Assembly (NCBI RefSeq): GCF_030704205.1
Contig: NZ_CP131913.1
Location: forward strand, 620,001-684,000
DNA length: 64,000 nt
Source: Halomonas alkalicola
GTDB taxonomy: Bacteria > Pseudomonadota > Gammaproteobacteria > Pseudomonadales > Halomonadaceae
Reading direction: 5' to 3'
Part shown: piece by piece, positions 26,634-35,383 of the stretch
Numbering within the stretch: position 1 is the first letter of the stretch
How the letters are laid out: each line of letters opens with the position of its first letter
The notes under the pieces: model-generated
Database searches by the model: none
Told to the model about the DNA's origin: nothing
What the model saw: only the letters and a program-made list of their open reading frames with translations
Translations under genes and position numbers: made by a program

Positions 26634-26649
26634 TAGACTGACCGGTCTA
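26634..26649. promoter_or_regulatory. TetR-type operator upstream of the NemR/AcuR-like gene
   Basis: TAGACTGACCGGTCTA has perfect outer arms TAGAC and GTCTA around six bases, 12 bp before the regulator ATG. It resembles the TAGAC...GTCTA boxes known for NemR-like repressors. Confidence 0.7.
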
Positions 26650-26741
26650 TTCTCAACATAGGACGCTACCAGGCGCTGTCAAGAAACTCGTGGATGAGTC
26701 GCCACGGAAGAGGCAGGGAGCGGGAAGGTACGGCGGCCTCC

Positions 26742-27662
26742 TCAGGCCACCGCCGCCCCGGTGCGTCGGCGCCGAGGACCGGCCAGGCAGGCGGCCAGCA
26801 GGATCAGGCCCGCGACGCTTGCGATCATGCCGGCGGCGCTGACCGAAAGGTCATGGCCCAGCCAGCCGGGACCGTGGCCGGCGAGCAGGTAGCCGAGCAC
26901 CGCGGAGAGCACCGCGAAGAGCTGGCTCCAGGCGATCTGGCGCCCCAGGCGATTGGTCATCAGCCGCGCCGCGGCGGCCGGACAGATGAACATGGCGATG
27001 ACGATGATCGAGCCCACCGCCTCGAAGGCGGCGATGGCGGCGATGGCCACCAGGGTCACCAGCAGCAGGTCGACCAGCGCCGGGCGGGCGTTGACGCTGG
27101 CGGCGAACTCCGGGTCGAAGCTGCCCAGCACCAGGTGGCGGCGCAGCACCACCAGCATGGCGACCACCAGCAGCCCCACCCAGGCGGCGCGGCCCAGCTG
27201 CGGGGGAAGGTCCGCCAGGGCCACCGGGTCGAGCAGCGCGGCGGGGCCGGTGCCCTCGAACCAGATCAGGCTCTCCAGGTTACCGTAGAGGGCGTGTTCC
27301 ACGTCGAGGTGCACGCCGCTGGCGCCGTGCCACTCCAGCAGCAGCACTCCGAACGCGAACAGGCTGGTGAACACCACCCCCATGGCGGCGCTCGCCTCCA
27401 CCCGCCCCAGGCGGCGGATCAGCTCGATCATCCCCACGGTGACCAGCGCCGAGACCCCGGCGCCCAGCATCATCGCCGAGGAGGCGAGCACCCCGGTAAG
27501 CAGGAAGCTGACCACGATGCCGGGCAGCGCCACATGGCTGATGGCGTCGCCGATCAGGCTCTGCCGGCGCAGCACCAGGAAATTGCCGAGCAGCGCGCAG
27601 GTCATGGAGATGATCACCGCCACGCTGAGCGGCACCAGGCTGAACATCATGAACTCGCTCAT
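26742..27662 (-). CDS. Metal ABC transporter permease (ZnuB/TroD type)
   Basis: The 306-residue membrane protein of the ABC-3 family has about eight helices and the motifs VLRRQSLIGDAISHVALPGIVVSF and ICPAAAARLMTNRL. It forms half of the inner-membrane channel of a zinc, manganese or iron importer. Its start overlaps the previous permease stop by four bases. Two different permeases in one operon is the TroCD/MntCD arrangement rather than the single-permease ZnuABC form. Last gene of the operon. Confidence 0.92.
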   Translation of the reverse strand: MSEFMMFSLVPLSVAVIISMTCALLGNFLVLRRQSLIGDAISHVALPGIVVSFLLTGVLASSAMMLGAGVSALVTVGMIELIRRLGRVEASAAMGVVFTSLFAFGVLLLEWHGASGVHLDVEHALYGNLESLIWFEGTGPAALLDPVALADLPPQLGRAAWVGLLVVAMLVVLRRHLVLGSFDPEFAASVNARPALVDLLLVTLVAIAAIAAFEAVGSIIVIAMFICPAAAARLMTNRLGRQIAWSQLFAVLSAVLGYLLAGHGPGWLGHDLSVSAAGMIASVAGLILLAACLAGPRRRRTGAAVA

Positions 27663-28870
27663 CGCGCGGCCTCCCGGCGGCCCAGCAGCTGCGTCTCCAG
27701 CGCCATGATCGCATCCGGAGAGAGCACCTCGTGGATCGGCACCAGCCCCGCGTGCTCGCGGTGCAGGGCGTCGTCGGGGTAGCGCGCCCGGTAGAGCGCC
27801 CAGAGGCGCTCCTCATGCTCGGCGTCGCGGGCGGCGGCGAGCCCCGCCGGGGTCGCCACGCCGTCGCGGCGGATATGGCCGCGCCGGCGCAGCAGGGTCA
27901 GGGTCAGGTCGTCGAAGATCGGCTCCTCGCGGGCCAGCGCCAGCAGCCCCTGGCGCAGATGCACCCGGCGGCGCAGGCGGCGATAGGCCAGCAGCGAGGC
28001 CAGGACGCCGCGGCGCGGCGAGAAGAGAAAGGAGACCATGAACAGCGCGAAGGCAGAGAGTACGATCAGCGGGCCGGTGGGCAACCCCTCGCGCACGCTG
28101 GAAACGGTCACGCCCAGGTAGCCGGCCAGGGCCCCGAGCAGCGCGGCCAGGGCCACCATGCGCATGGGCTGGTCGGTCCAGAAGCGCGCCGCCACCGGCG
28201 GAATGATGGTCAGGGCCACGATCAGGATCAGCCCGGTGACCTTGAGGCCGATCACCACCACCGCCATCAGCAGCATCAGCAGCACGAGGTCCAGGCGGCC
28301 GGTATCGAGCCCCTGGGTGCGGGCGAAGTCGGTGTCGAAACAGATCAGCAGCAGGTCCCGGCGCAGCACCAGCACCGCCAGCAGCAGGCCCAGGGCCGAG
28401 CCGGCGATCAGCTTGGCCTCGGAGGCGAGCATCCCGGCGGTGGCGCCCACCAGGTAGCCGGTGAGCCCGGCCTGGCCGGCCACCGCCATGGACTGGATCA
28501 CGGTGATCAGCACCACGCCGAACGCAAAGAAGGAGGAGAGCACCGCGCCGATGGCGGCATCCTCGCCGAGCCGAGTACGCGCGCTGATCGCCTGCACCGC
28601 CCACAGCCCGATGGCCGCGCTGCCGGCGGCACCGAGCAGCAGCGCCGGCAAGTAGCGGCCGTCACCGGTGGCGAGCCCCACCAAGATGAAGGCCAGCGCC
28701 AGGCCGGGCAGGGTCGCATGGCTGATGGCATCGCTGACCAGGGCCCGCTTGCGCAGCAGCACGAAGGTGCCGACCATGCCAGCGCCCGCCGCCAGCAGCA
28801 TGGCTCCCAGGGTCACCACGCTGGTGTTGTAGCCGAGGGTGAAGGTAAGCGCGCGCCACCAGGTCTCCAT
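27659..28870 (-). CDS. Metal ABC transporter permease with C-terminal cytoplasmic extension (TroC type)
   Basis: The 403-residue protein has an ABC-3 membrane domain (about residues 1-285; LLRKRALVSDAISHATLPGLALAF). A soluble tail of about 115 residues follows (LTLTLLRRRGHIRRDGVATPAGLAAARDAEHEERLW), which looks like a winged helix of the kind seen in DtxR-like extensions of TroC/MntC permeases. The tail may couple metal level to transport; this is inference. It starts where the ATPase gene ends (one-base overlap) and overlaps the next permease by four bases. Confidence 0.9.
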   Translation of the reverse strand: METWWRALTFTLGYNTSVVTLGAMLLAAGAGMVGTFVLLRKRALVSDAISHATLPGLALAFILVGLATGDGRYLPALLLGAAGSAAIGLWAVQAISARTRLGEDAAIGAVLSSFFAFGVVLITVIQSMAVAGQAGLTGYLVGATAGMLASEAKLIAGSALGLLLAVLVLRRDLLLICFDTDFARTQGLDTGRLDLVLLMLLMAVVVIGLKVTGLILIVALTIIPPVAARFWTDQPMRMVALAALLGALAGYLGVTVSSVREGLPTGPLIVLSAFALFMVSFLFSPRRGVLASLLAYRRLRRRVHLRQGLLALAREEPIFDDLTLTLLRRRGHIRRDGVATPAGLAAARDAEHEERLWALYRARYPDDALHREHAGLVPIHEVLSPDAIMALETQLLGRREAAR

Positions 28871-29667
28871 CAGCGCCCCCGCTCCGCCAGGGCCGGCTCC
28901 ACCAGCCGCGCCAGCTGCACCGGGCTCAGCCGGCCGCCGTAGGTGGCCTGCAGGTTGGCCTCGGTGAACACCTCGTCCACCGGCCCCGCGGCGACGCGCC
29001 GGACATTGAGCAGCAGCACATGGTCGAAGTAGCTACGCACCGTGGCCAGGTCGTGGTGCACGCAGAGCAGGGTGCGCCCCTCGTCGCGCAGCGACTTGAG
29101 CACCTCGACGATGGCGGTCTCGGTGGCCGCGTCGACCCCGGCGAACGGCTCATCGAGGATGGTCAGGTCGGCCTCCTGGACCAGCGCACGGGCCAGGAAG
29201 ACCCGCTGCTGCTGGCCGCCGGAGAGCTGGCCGATCTGGCGCTCGGCGAAGGCCTCCATGCCCACCCGGGCGAGGGCCCGCATGGCCCGGCGGCGCTGGC
29301 CACTGCCGCCGAACTGCCACCAGCGCAGGTCGCGGAACAGCCCCATGGCCACCACGTCGATCACCCGGGCGGGAAAATCCCAGTCGACGCTGTTGCGCTG
29401 GGGAACATAGGCGACATGGCGGGTCATCTGGTCGAAGGGGCGCCCGAACACCCGCACCTCACCGGTCAGGCGCCGGGTAATGCCCAGCGCCGCCTTGAGC
29501 AGGGAGGACTTGCCCGCCCCGTTGGGGCCGATGATGGCGCTCATGCTGCCCGGCGGCGTGACGAAGTCCACCGAGTGCACCACCGGGCGATGGTCATAGC
29601 TCACGGTCAGGCCCTGGATCGCGAGCGGGCTGGCGATCACCTCCTTGCCGAGGCGCGCATCGGGCAT
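28870..29667 (-). CDS. Metal ABC transporter ATP-binding protein
   Basis: The 265-residue ATPase has Walker [11 protein letters not shown]-loop [12 protein letters not shown], signature [15 protein letters not shown], Walker [13 protein letters not shown] and switch His in CVHHDLAT. The Q-loop and following segment are typical of Mn/Zn/Fe importer ATPases. It powers the two downstream permeases and shares one base with both the preceding and following genes. Confidence 0.93.
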   Translation of the reverse strand: MPDARLGKEVIASPLAIQGLTVSYDHRPVVHSVDFVTPPGSMSAIIGPNGAGKSSLLKAALGITRRLTGEVRVFGRPFDQMTRHVAYVPQRNSVDWDFPARVIDVVAMGLFRDLRWWQFGGSGQRRRAMRALARVGMEAFAERQIGQLSGGQQQRVFLARALVQEADLTILDEPFAGVDAATETAIVEVLKSLRDEGRTLLCVHHDLATVRSYFDHVLLLNVRRVAAGPVDEVFTEANLQATYGGRLSPVQLARLVEPALAERGR

Positions 29668-30665
29668 CAGGGGCGTTCCTCGAGGTGGCCGAGCCGGCCC
29701 AGGCGCCCGCCCTCGGGCACCTCGCCGCCCAGGGCCAGGGCGATCTGGCTGACGTTGTGGTCGAGCATGCCGAGCCAGGTGCCCTCGTAGCTGCCCTCGG
29801 GGCCCATGGCATCGGAGTAGAGTTCGCCGCCGATGCGCACCTCATGGCCGCGGGCGGCCGCCCCTTCCACCAGGGCGCGCACGTTGCGATCCGACACCGA
29901 GGTCTCGACGAACAGCGCGCCGATCTCGCGCTCTACCAGCATCCGCACCAGCGACTCGATGCGGGCCAGGCCCGCCTCGCTCTCGGTGGAGTAGCCCTGG
30001 ATGCCGAGCACCTCGAAGCCGTAGGCATCGCCGAAGTAGCCGAAGGCGTCGTGGGCGGTGACCAGCACTCGCGCCTCCTCGGGCACGCTGGCCAGTACCT
30101 CCCGAGCATAGGCGTCCAGCGCCTCGAGCTCCTCGAGGTAGGCCTCGGCGCGCTCGGCGAAGCCCTCGGCGTGCGCCGGGGCCAGTTCGGTCAGGGCATC
30201 GCGCATCGCCTCCACGGCGTAGCGCCAACGGCCAGGGTCCATCCACACGTGGGGGTCGGGCTGGTCGGGGTACTCCTCGTCGGCCAGGCGCGCCTCGGCG
30301 GGCACCGCCTCCCCCACGGCGATCACCGGCTGGCGCTGGCCGAGGCGTTCGAGGAAGGACTCCAGCTGGGCCTCCAGGTAGAGGCCGTTCCAGAACACCG
30401 CGTCCGCACGGGTCATGGCGGTCACGTCGGTGCGGGTCTGGCGATAGAGGTGCGGGTCGACGCCGGGGCCCATCAGGCCGCGCACCTCGACGCGATCCCC
30501 CCCCACCTCGCGCAGCACATCGGCGATCATGCCGGTGGTAGCGACCAGCTGCAGGCGTTCATCGGCCGCGACGGCCGGTGCCGCGGCGGCCGTCGCCGCG
30601 ACAAGACCAGCAACGGCGAGAGGCCGCGCGAAACAGGCAGGGATCAATTGACGCAGTCTCGACAC
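29667..30665 (-). CDS. Metal ABC transporter substrate-binding protein (cluster A-I, Zn/Mn)
   Basis: The periplasmic protein has about 332 residues and the A-I fold: [33 protein letters not shown] (first metal His), [15 protein letters not shown] (second His), [15 protein letters not shown] (third His) and [10 protein letters not shown] plus a late Asp. There is no His-rich loop, so manganese or iron is as likely as zinc. A GTG at 30665 with AAGGAG before it is the best start and gives a proper signal peptide ending ...AAPAVAA; the frame is open to an ATG at 30728. First gene of the operon. No Fur, Zur or MntR box was recognised. Confidence 0.9.
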   Translation of the reverse strand: MSRLRQLIPACFARPLAVAGLVAATAAAAPAVAADERLQLVATTGMIADVLREVGGDRVEVRGLMGPGVDPHLYRQTRTDVTAMTRADAVFWNGLYLEAQLESFLERLGQRQPVIAVGEAVPAEARLADEEYPDQPDPHVWMDPGRWRYAVEAMRDALTELAPAHAEGFAERAEAYLEELEALDAYAREVLASVPEEARVLVTAHDAFGYFGDAYGFEVLGIQGYSTESEAGLARIESLVRMLVEREIGALFVETSVSDRNVRALVEGAAARGHEVRIGGELYSDAMGPEGSYEGTWLGMLDHNVSQIALALGGEVPEGGRLGRLGHLEERP

Positions 30666-30801
30666 GAGAGGCTCCTTCAGGCCAGAGGCATCCCCTTGCC
30701 ACCAGGCGCAGGGAAGGAAATTGACCATAGGGTACCGCGAACCGCTCCCGATGCTAATCGAGCAGGGCTAGCCGCTTCATAGGCAGGATGCATGCCCCGC
30801 C

Positions 30802-31863
30802 TCAGGGCACGAGGAGGCCCGACTCGCGCAGCGCCCGGCCCACCTCGCTCAGGGTCGCCTCCGAGTGCTCGATATCGCGCTCGCCCCGGGTGCAGGCGAC
30901 CACCACCCAGCGCCGCTCGACGGCGCCCTCGCCGCGAAAGGCGATGCCGGCGTCGCAGCTGCGCCGGTGCTGGGTGCCGGTCTTGTGGGCGAAGCGGATA
31001 TCGTCCCCCAGGCCCGCCTTGAGCCGCGCCTCGCCGCTGGTGGTGCGCGCCATGATCGCCAGCAGCTCGGCGGTGGCCGCGGGCCCCAGCGCCCGCCCCT
31101 CGCCGATGGCCGCGAGCAGCGCGCCGAAGGCGTCCAGGCGCCCGGCGTTGAGCCCGCTCGCGTAGTAGGCGTCGAAGCCGGCATCCAAGCTCGGCAGGGC
31201 AAACTCGCCTCGCGGCACGCCGAGGCGCTCGGCCAGGGCGTCGAGGCGGGCGTCATCCTCCTCGACCTGGCGCAGCCGGATGAAGTCCATCCCGGTGAGC
31301 GCCCGGGCCCCGGGATGCAGATACCCGTAAGCCTCGCGGCGCACCTCCAGCAGCGGGGTGATGGGGCCGAGCCCGCCACCGGAGAGCGCCTGGGCGCGGT
31401 CGTTCACCGCGGCGAGGCCCAGCCGGCCGATCAGCAGGTCGCTGGCGGTGTTGTCGCTCTCGGTGAGCATCGGCTCGAGCAGCTCGCCAAGCGCCAGGGT
31501 CGTGCCCGGCTCCGCCCAGTTGATGGGCCCGGCGCCGTCCACGTAGTCGCGCTCCTTGAGCACCAGCGTCTCGTCGAGGGAGAGCGCGCCGGCCTCGCGC
31601 CGGGCGAGCAGCTCCACGGCCACCGGCACCTTGACCAGCGAGGCCAGGTACCAGGTCTCGTCGTCGCGCCAGCCGAACCGCTCGCCTCGGTCTACCGAGC
31701 CGTCCCTCGCCCCCAGTTCGCGCACGTGAAGGCCGATCTCGTCTTGCCCCTCGGCCTCCAGGGCGGCCAGCCGGGCCTCGAGCTCGGGCGCCCAGGCGCT
31801 GCCGGCCAGGGCCTGCGCGGCCATCACCAGGCTCGAGATGGCGACAGCGGTGAGCCACGTCAT
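30802..31863 (-). CDS. Class A beta-lactamase-fold serine hydrolase
   Basis: The 353-residue protein has a signal peptide (about residues 1-24) and the three penicillin-recognising motifs: SxxK in ASLVKVPVAVELL, SDN in LTESDNTASD, and KTG in FAHKTGTQHRRSCD. These show the beta-lactamase/DD-peptidase fold in the periplasm. I do not see a clear omega-loop ExxLN, so it may be a distant class A enzyme or a peptidoglycan-active relative rather than a resistance enzyme. Its start overlaps the stop of the acyltransferase gene by four bases. Confidence 0.85.
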   Translation of the reverse strand: MTWLTAVAISSLVMAAQALAGSAWAPELEARLAALEAEGQDEIGLHVRELGARDGSVDRGERFGWRDDETWYLASLVKVPVAVELLARREAGALSLDETLVLKERDYVDGAGPINWAEPGTTLALGELLEPMLTESDNTASDLLIGRLGLAAVNDRAQALSGGGLGPITPLLEVRREAYGYLHPGARALTGMDFIRLRQVEEDDARLDALAERLGVPRGEFALPSLDAGFDAYYASGLNAGRLDAFGALLAAIGEGRALGPAATAELLAIMARTTSGEARLKAGLGDDIRFAHKTGTQHRRSCDAGIAFRGEGAVERRWVVVACTRGERDIEHSEATLSEVGRALRESGLLVP

Positions 31864-32993
31864 CCGCGCTTCTCCCGCAACCAGCCGGTCAGGGCGATCC
31901 AGCCGGCGGTGGCCAGCACCAGGGCCACCCCGATGCCCAGCACCTGGGGGTAGGAGTAGACCTGCCAGGCCTCCAGCAGGTAGCGGAAGACCCCGAAGAT
32001 CACCACGATATGGAAGATGAAGGCCTTGAGGGCGTCGCCGCCGATCAGGGTCAGCGGGCGCAGCCAGCGCGCCGCCGCCGCGCCGCCCTGGAGGCAGAGC
32101 GCCAGGATCACCAGGGCCCCGCCCAGGCTGAAGAGCATGAAGGCAAGCTCCGGCGGGTGCTTGCCGACGTTGCGTGCCACCGCCATCAGGGCATCGTCGA
32201 CCGTGGTCTCCGCCTTGCCCAGGGCCAGGGCGAAGAAGGCGAGCAGCATCAGTGCGCCGGCGCCGGCGATGCTCAGCAGCACCCGGGCGCGCCGGGGCGT
32301 CCAGTAGCCGCGCAGCAGCGCCTCGCCGATCAACAGGCCCAGCAGCACCAGCGGCAGGCGCGAGAGCTGGCCCCAGGTGTAGTGGTTGGCGTCTTCAACA
32401 AGGATCGCCTTGAGCGGCTCGATGCCCCAGAAGCTGGCGTGACGCTCCAGCCAGCCCGCGGCCAGGGCGATGGCCACCGGCAGCAGCAGCCGCGACCAGA
32501 GCGGCAGGCGGCTCCAGAGGGGCAGCACCCAGGGCAGCCAGAGCAGGGCGATGGCGTAGAAGCCGAGGATCTCGACCCAGATCGGGAAGCGCTGGTAGAG
32601 CAGCGCGTCGAGGATGTCCTCCCGCGGGAAGATGGCCATCATCTCCACCACGGTGAGCACCTTGTACCAGAAGAACACCTCCAGGCCGCGCAGCATCAGG
32701 CGCAGGCGACGCGCCGACCAGTCCGCCTCGCCCATCCGCGGCAGGAAGGCCACCGCCAAGGCGATGCCGAACACCACGATGAACAGCGACGAGGAGAACT
32801 TGGTGATCAAGTGGACCGGCACCAGGCCCCAGTCGGGCAGCTGGCGAATGCCGAAGAGCCCGCTTACCGCGTGGCTTATGATCATCAGCGCGATGGCGAT
32901 GCCCCGGGCCAGGTCGATCGCCTCGATGCGCCCCTCGGGGCGCGGTAGCACCGGGCGCTCGACGAGCCGCTGTTGGATGGCCTTCCCTTGCAT
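31860..32993 (-). CDS. Multi-helix membrane acyltransferase-like protein (DUF1624 type)
   Basis: The 377-residue protein of about ten helices opens with RIEAIDLARGIAIALMIISHAVSGL, the motif of the heparan-alpha-glucosaminide N-acetyltransferase/DUF1624 and related acyltransferase-3 families, which move acyl groups across the membrane onto sugars or envelope components. The ATG at 32993 has AAGGAGA about 11 bases upstream; the frame is open further but the extra part runs through the lipoprotein gene in another frame. It is followed with overlap by the beta-lactamase-fold gene. The acceptor is unknown. Confidence 0.82.
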   Translation of the reverse strand: MQGKAIQQRLVERPVLPRPEGRIEAIDLARGIAIALMIISHAVSGLFGIRQLPDWGLVPVHLITKFSSSLFIVVFGIALAVAFLPRMGEADWSARRLRLMLRGLEVFFWYKVLTVVEMMAIFPREDILDALLYQRFPIWVEILGFYAIALLWLPWVLPLWSRLPLWSRLLLPVAIALAAGWLERHASFWGIEPLKAILVEDANHYTWGQLSRLPLVLLGLLIGEALLRGYWTPRRARVLLSIAGAGALMLLAFFALALGKAETTVDDALMAVARNVGKHPPELAFMLFSLGGALVILALCLQGGAAAARWLRPLTLIGGDALKAFIFHIVVIFGVFRYLLEAWQVYSYPQVLGIGVALVLATAGWIALTGWLREKRG

Positions 32994-33043
32994 CAAGTCG
33001 CTCTTCTCCTTGCTGTCAGTCGATTGGCTGTCAATCGACCGGC

Positions 33044-33439
33044 CTAGTCCGCCGTGGCAAGCACCTCGACCCGTTCCAGGGTGAGGCGGCGTCCCTCCTC
33101 CCGGGAGAAGGCGAACGCCCCCTCCACCCGAACCCGCTCGCCCAGGTGGGGCGCGATCGCCTCGTGGGGGAAGAGCTCCACCCGGTTGAGGTCCTCGTCC
33201 TCGATCCAGTAGTGCAGCGGCTCCTCGAAGTGGCGCACCACCCCTTCGGTGACCACCCGGCTGCCGCCGAGAGCCTCGCTGTCGGTGGCCAGCACCGCCA
33301 GAGGTGTCTCTCTGGGCCCCGAATCGCCACCGCAGCCGGCCAGCGCAAGCGCAAGCGCAAGCGCAAGCGCAAGCGCCGCCAGCAGGATGCCGCTTCCGAA
33401 CCGCTTCACCGTAACGCCTCTCGTGATTGCCTTTGACAC
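33044..33439 (-). CDS. Small lipoprotein with OB-fold-like domain
   Basis: The 131-residue protein has a lipoprotein signal ending in the lipobox LALAGCGG. The mature part of about 95 residues (VVTEGVVRHFEEPLHYWIEDEDLNRVELFP, HLGERVRVEGAF) has the look of a small OB-fold. Family unknown. The hydrophobic core of the signal is an (Leu-Ala) run encoded by five exact copies of a 6-bp unit. A GTG codon at residue 11 (VKRFGS) is an alternative start. Same strand as and 50 bp before the membrane acyltransferase gene. Confidence 0.7.
   Translation of the reverse strand: MSKAITRGVTVKRFGSGILLAALALALALALALAGCGGDSGPRETPLAVLATDSEALGGSRVVTEGVVRHFEEPLHYWIEDEDLNRVELFPHEAIAPHLGERVRVEGAFAFSREEGRRLTLERVEVLATAD
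33343..33372. repeat. Hexanucleotide tandem repeat, five copies, in lipoprotein signal sequence
   Basis: Five exact copies of GCGCAA (plus strand) encode alternating Leu and Ala in the signal peptide of the lipoprotein at 33044-33439. Copy-number change would keep the frame but alter the length of the hydrophobic core. Confidence 0.9.
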
Positions 33440-33615
33440 ATCGCTTCCTCGTCAACCTTGCCTCTCAGGAGTGTATCGACAATTCCCCCGGTGCGATGCC
33501 ATTCCCACTCACGCGATGAAGAGGATCATGCTCGAGGAAGAGGCGGGATGGCTATGCTGAGAGTGAGGATGCCCCCGTCAACCCCCCGGCCCATGCGTCC
33601 GGAAGAGAGCACGCC

Positions 33616-34092
33616 ATGACCATGCCCATGACCCTCAAGGAGTATCTCGAGGCCTGTGACATCGACTACGAGGAACTCCCCCATCCCCGGGAGATCACCG
33701 CCAGTCGCATCGCCGAGACATCGAAGATTGCCGGCGATCGCATGGCCAAGGCGGTGATGCTCCACAGCGACTCCGGGTATCGCCTCGCGGTGATCCCCAG
33801 CAGCTGCGACGCCGACCTCGACCAGCTCTCGCGGATGCTCCACGAGAAGGTCTCCCTGGCCTCGGAGCAGCAGATCATGGAGCACTTCCGCGACTGCGAC
33901 TGCGACCCCGGCGCCACCTCCCCGGTTGGCCAGGCCTGGGGTCTGCAGGTCTATGTCGACGACATGCTCAGGCACCAGCCCGACGTCTACTTCGATGCCG
34001 GCGACCACGAGACCCTGGTGCACATGAGCGGGCGGGAGTTCGACCGCCTGATGCACGACAGCCCCCACGGGCGCTTCAGCCGCCACTACTGA
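33616..34092 (+). CDS. YbaK/EbsC family aminoacyl-tRNA deacylase-like protein
   Basis: The 158-residue protein has the YbaK/ProX fold (YEELPHPREITASRIAETSKIAGDRMAKAVMLHSDSGYRLAVIP; the Lys in AKAV matches the conserved lysine). Such proteins remove wrong amino acids from mischarged tRNA. The C-terminal part (DPGATSPVGQAWGLQVYVDD) matches the family pattern in which GxxxPxG forms the substrate pocket. A strong hairpin terminator follows 27 bp after the stop. Confidence 0.87.
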   Translation: MTMPMTLKEYLEACDIDYEELPHPREITASRIAETSKIAGDRMAKAVMLHSDSGYRLAVIPSSCDADLDQLSRMLHEKVSLASEQQIMEHFRDCDCDPGATSPVGQAWGLQVYVDDMLRHQPDVYFDAGDHETLVHMSGREFDRLMHDSPHGRFSRHY

Positions 34093-34119
34093 CCCCGGTG
34101 CACGGGGTGGGTACCTGCC

Positions 34120-34150
34120 GGGCCGCGATCCGCGTTGATCGCGGCCCTTT
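34120..34150 (+). terminator. Rho-independent-like terminator after the YbaK-like gene
   Basis: An 11-bp perfect stem, GGGCCGCGATC with GATCGCGGCCC, encloses the loop CGCGTT and is followed by TTTCCT. It isolates the YbaK-like gene from the ChaN operon. Confidence 0.75.
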
Positions 34151-34218
34151 CCTGCTGGCGAGCCGACTGCGCTATGGTAGCGGCCTGAGGCCCGCCGACT
34201 CGCCCGTCAGGAGCTCCC

Positions 34219-35379
34219 ATGCCGCAGCAGCGTTCCCCTTTCCGTGCCCCATGCATCGCCGCCCTCCCCTTCGCCCTGATCCTCGCCGGCCTCCCCGCCG
34301 CCCAGGCCAGCGACTGCCCGGCCCCCGGCCAGTGGCAGCGCGCGGGCGCGGTCGTGGATACCGCCACGCTGATGGCCGACCTGGCCGAGCACCGCGTGGT
34401 GCTGCTCGGCGAGCAGCACGAGCGACTGGCCCACCACCGCTGGCAGCTGCACACCCTGGCCGGCCTGCACGCCCGCGAGCCGCGGATGGTCATCGGCCTG
34501 GAGATGCTGCCCCGGGAGGCCCAGCCAGCGCTGGACGCCTGGGTGGCCGGCGAGCTCGACGAGGCCGCCTTCCTGGCCGAGAGCGACTGGCTGGGTGCCT
34601 GGGGCTATGACCCCGACGCCTACCTGCCGATCCTGCACTTCGCGCGCATGCAGCGCATCCCGCTGCGGGCGCTCAACGTCACCCCGGCGCTGCGCCAGCG
34701 CATCGCCGAAGAGGGGTGGGAGGCCATTCCCCCGCAGGAGCGACACGCCATCACCCCGCCCGTCCCCGCCTCCGAGGGATACCGCGAGGCGCTGGCCGAG
34801 GTCTATGCCAACCACCCCAGCGCCGTGGACCCCGAGGCGGGCCTCGAGCGCTTCATCGATGCCCAGCTGGTGTGGGATCGCGCCATGGCCCAGGCCCTGG
34901 CCGAGGCCGCCGAAGAGGCGGCGCTGGTGGTGGGGCTGATGGGCCAGGGCCATGTCAGCCTAGGCCACGGCGTGCCCCACCAGCTGGCCGATCTAGGGAT
35001 CGACGCCGCCGGGCTGCTGGCCTGGCAGCGGAACGACGGCTGCACGCCGCCGACGGGGCTGGCCGATGCGCTCTTTACCCTCGGCGACGAGGCCGCCTTC
35101 GAGCCCCCCGAGCCCCAGCGCCTTGGGATCCTGATCGCGGCAGACGAGGGCGGCGTGCGGGTGGTCAGGGTGATGGAGGAGAGCCTGGCCGAAACGCTGG
35201 GTCTGCAGCGTGATGATCTGATCGTCGAGGTCGCCGGCCGGCCAGTGCGCCGCCCCGGCGAACTCACCGACCTGGTACGCCGCCAGACGCCAGGCACCCT
35301 GCTGCCCCTCACCGTGACGCGCAATGGCAGCACCGAGGAGCTGCTGGCCCGCTTCCCGCTTCGCGACGGGGTGCGCTGA
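34219..35379 (+). CDS. ChaN family haem-binding-type protein with C-terminal PDZ domain
   Basis: The 386-residue protein has a signal peptide (to about residue 30) and a ChaN/PhuW-like domain (RVVLLGEQHERLAHHRWQLHTLAGL, VIGLEMLPREAQPALDAWVAG, GLMGQGHVSLGHGVPHQL). A C-terminal PDZ domain covers about residues 290-380 (LGILIAADEGGVRVVRVMEESLAETLGLQRDDLIVEVAGRPV). ChaN of Campylobacter binds haem and is a lipoprotein; this one has no lipobox Cys at the cleavage site, so it is likely periplasmic. AGGAG precedes the ATG. It is followed four bases later by an M1-like peptidase, a likely functional partner. Confidence 0.85.
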   Translation: MPQQRSPFRAPCIAALPFALILAGLPAAQASDCPAPGQWQRAGAVVDTATLMADLAEHRVVLLGEQHERLAHHRWQLHTLAGLHAREPRMVIGLEMLPREAQPALDAWVAGELDEAAFLAESDWLGAWGYDPDAYLPILHFARMQRIPLRALNVTPALRQRIAEEGWEAIPPQERHAITPPVPASEGYREALAEVYANHPSAVDPEAGLERFIDAQLVWDRAMAQALAEAAEEAALVVGLMGQGHVSLGHGVPHQLADLGIDAAGLLAWQRNDGCTPPTGLADALFTLGDEAAFEPPEPQRLGILIAADEGGVRVVRVMEESLAETLGLQRDDLIVEVAGRPVRRPGELTDLVRRQTPGTLLPLTVTRNGSTEELLARFPLRDGVR

Positions 35380-35383
35380 ATCC

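Noticed and set aside
30802..31863. Calling a bona fide beta-lactamase resistance gene
   Set aside because: SxxK, SDN and KTG motifs are present but no clear ExxLN omega-loop, and there is no AmpR-like regulator; fold assignment only.
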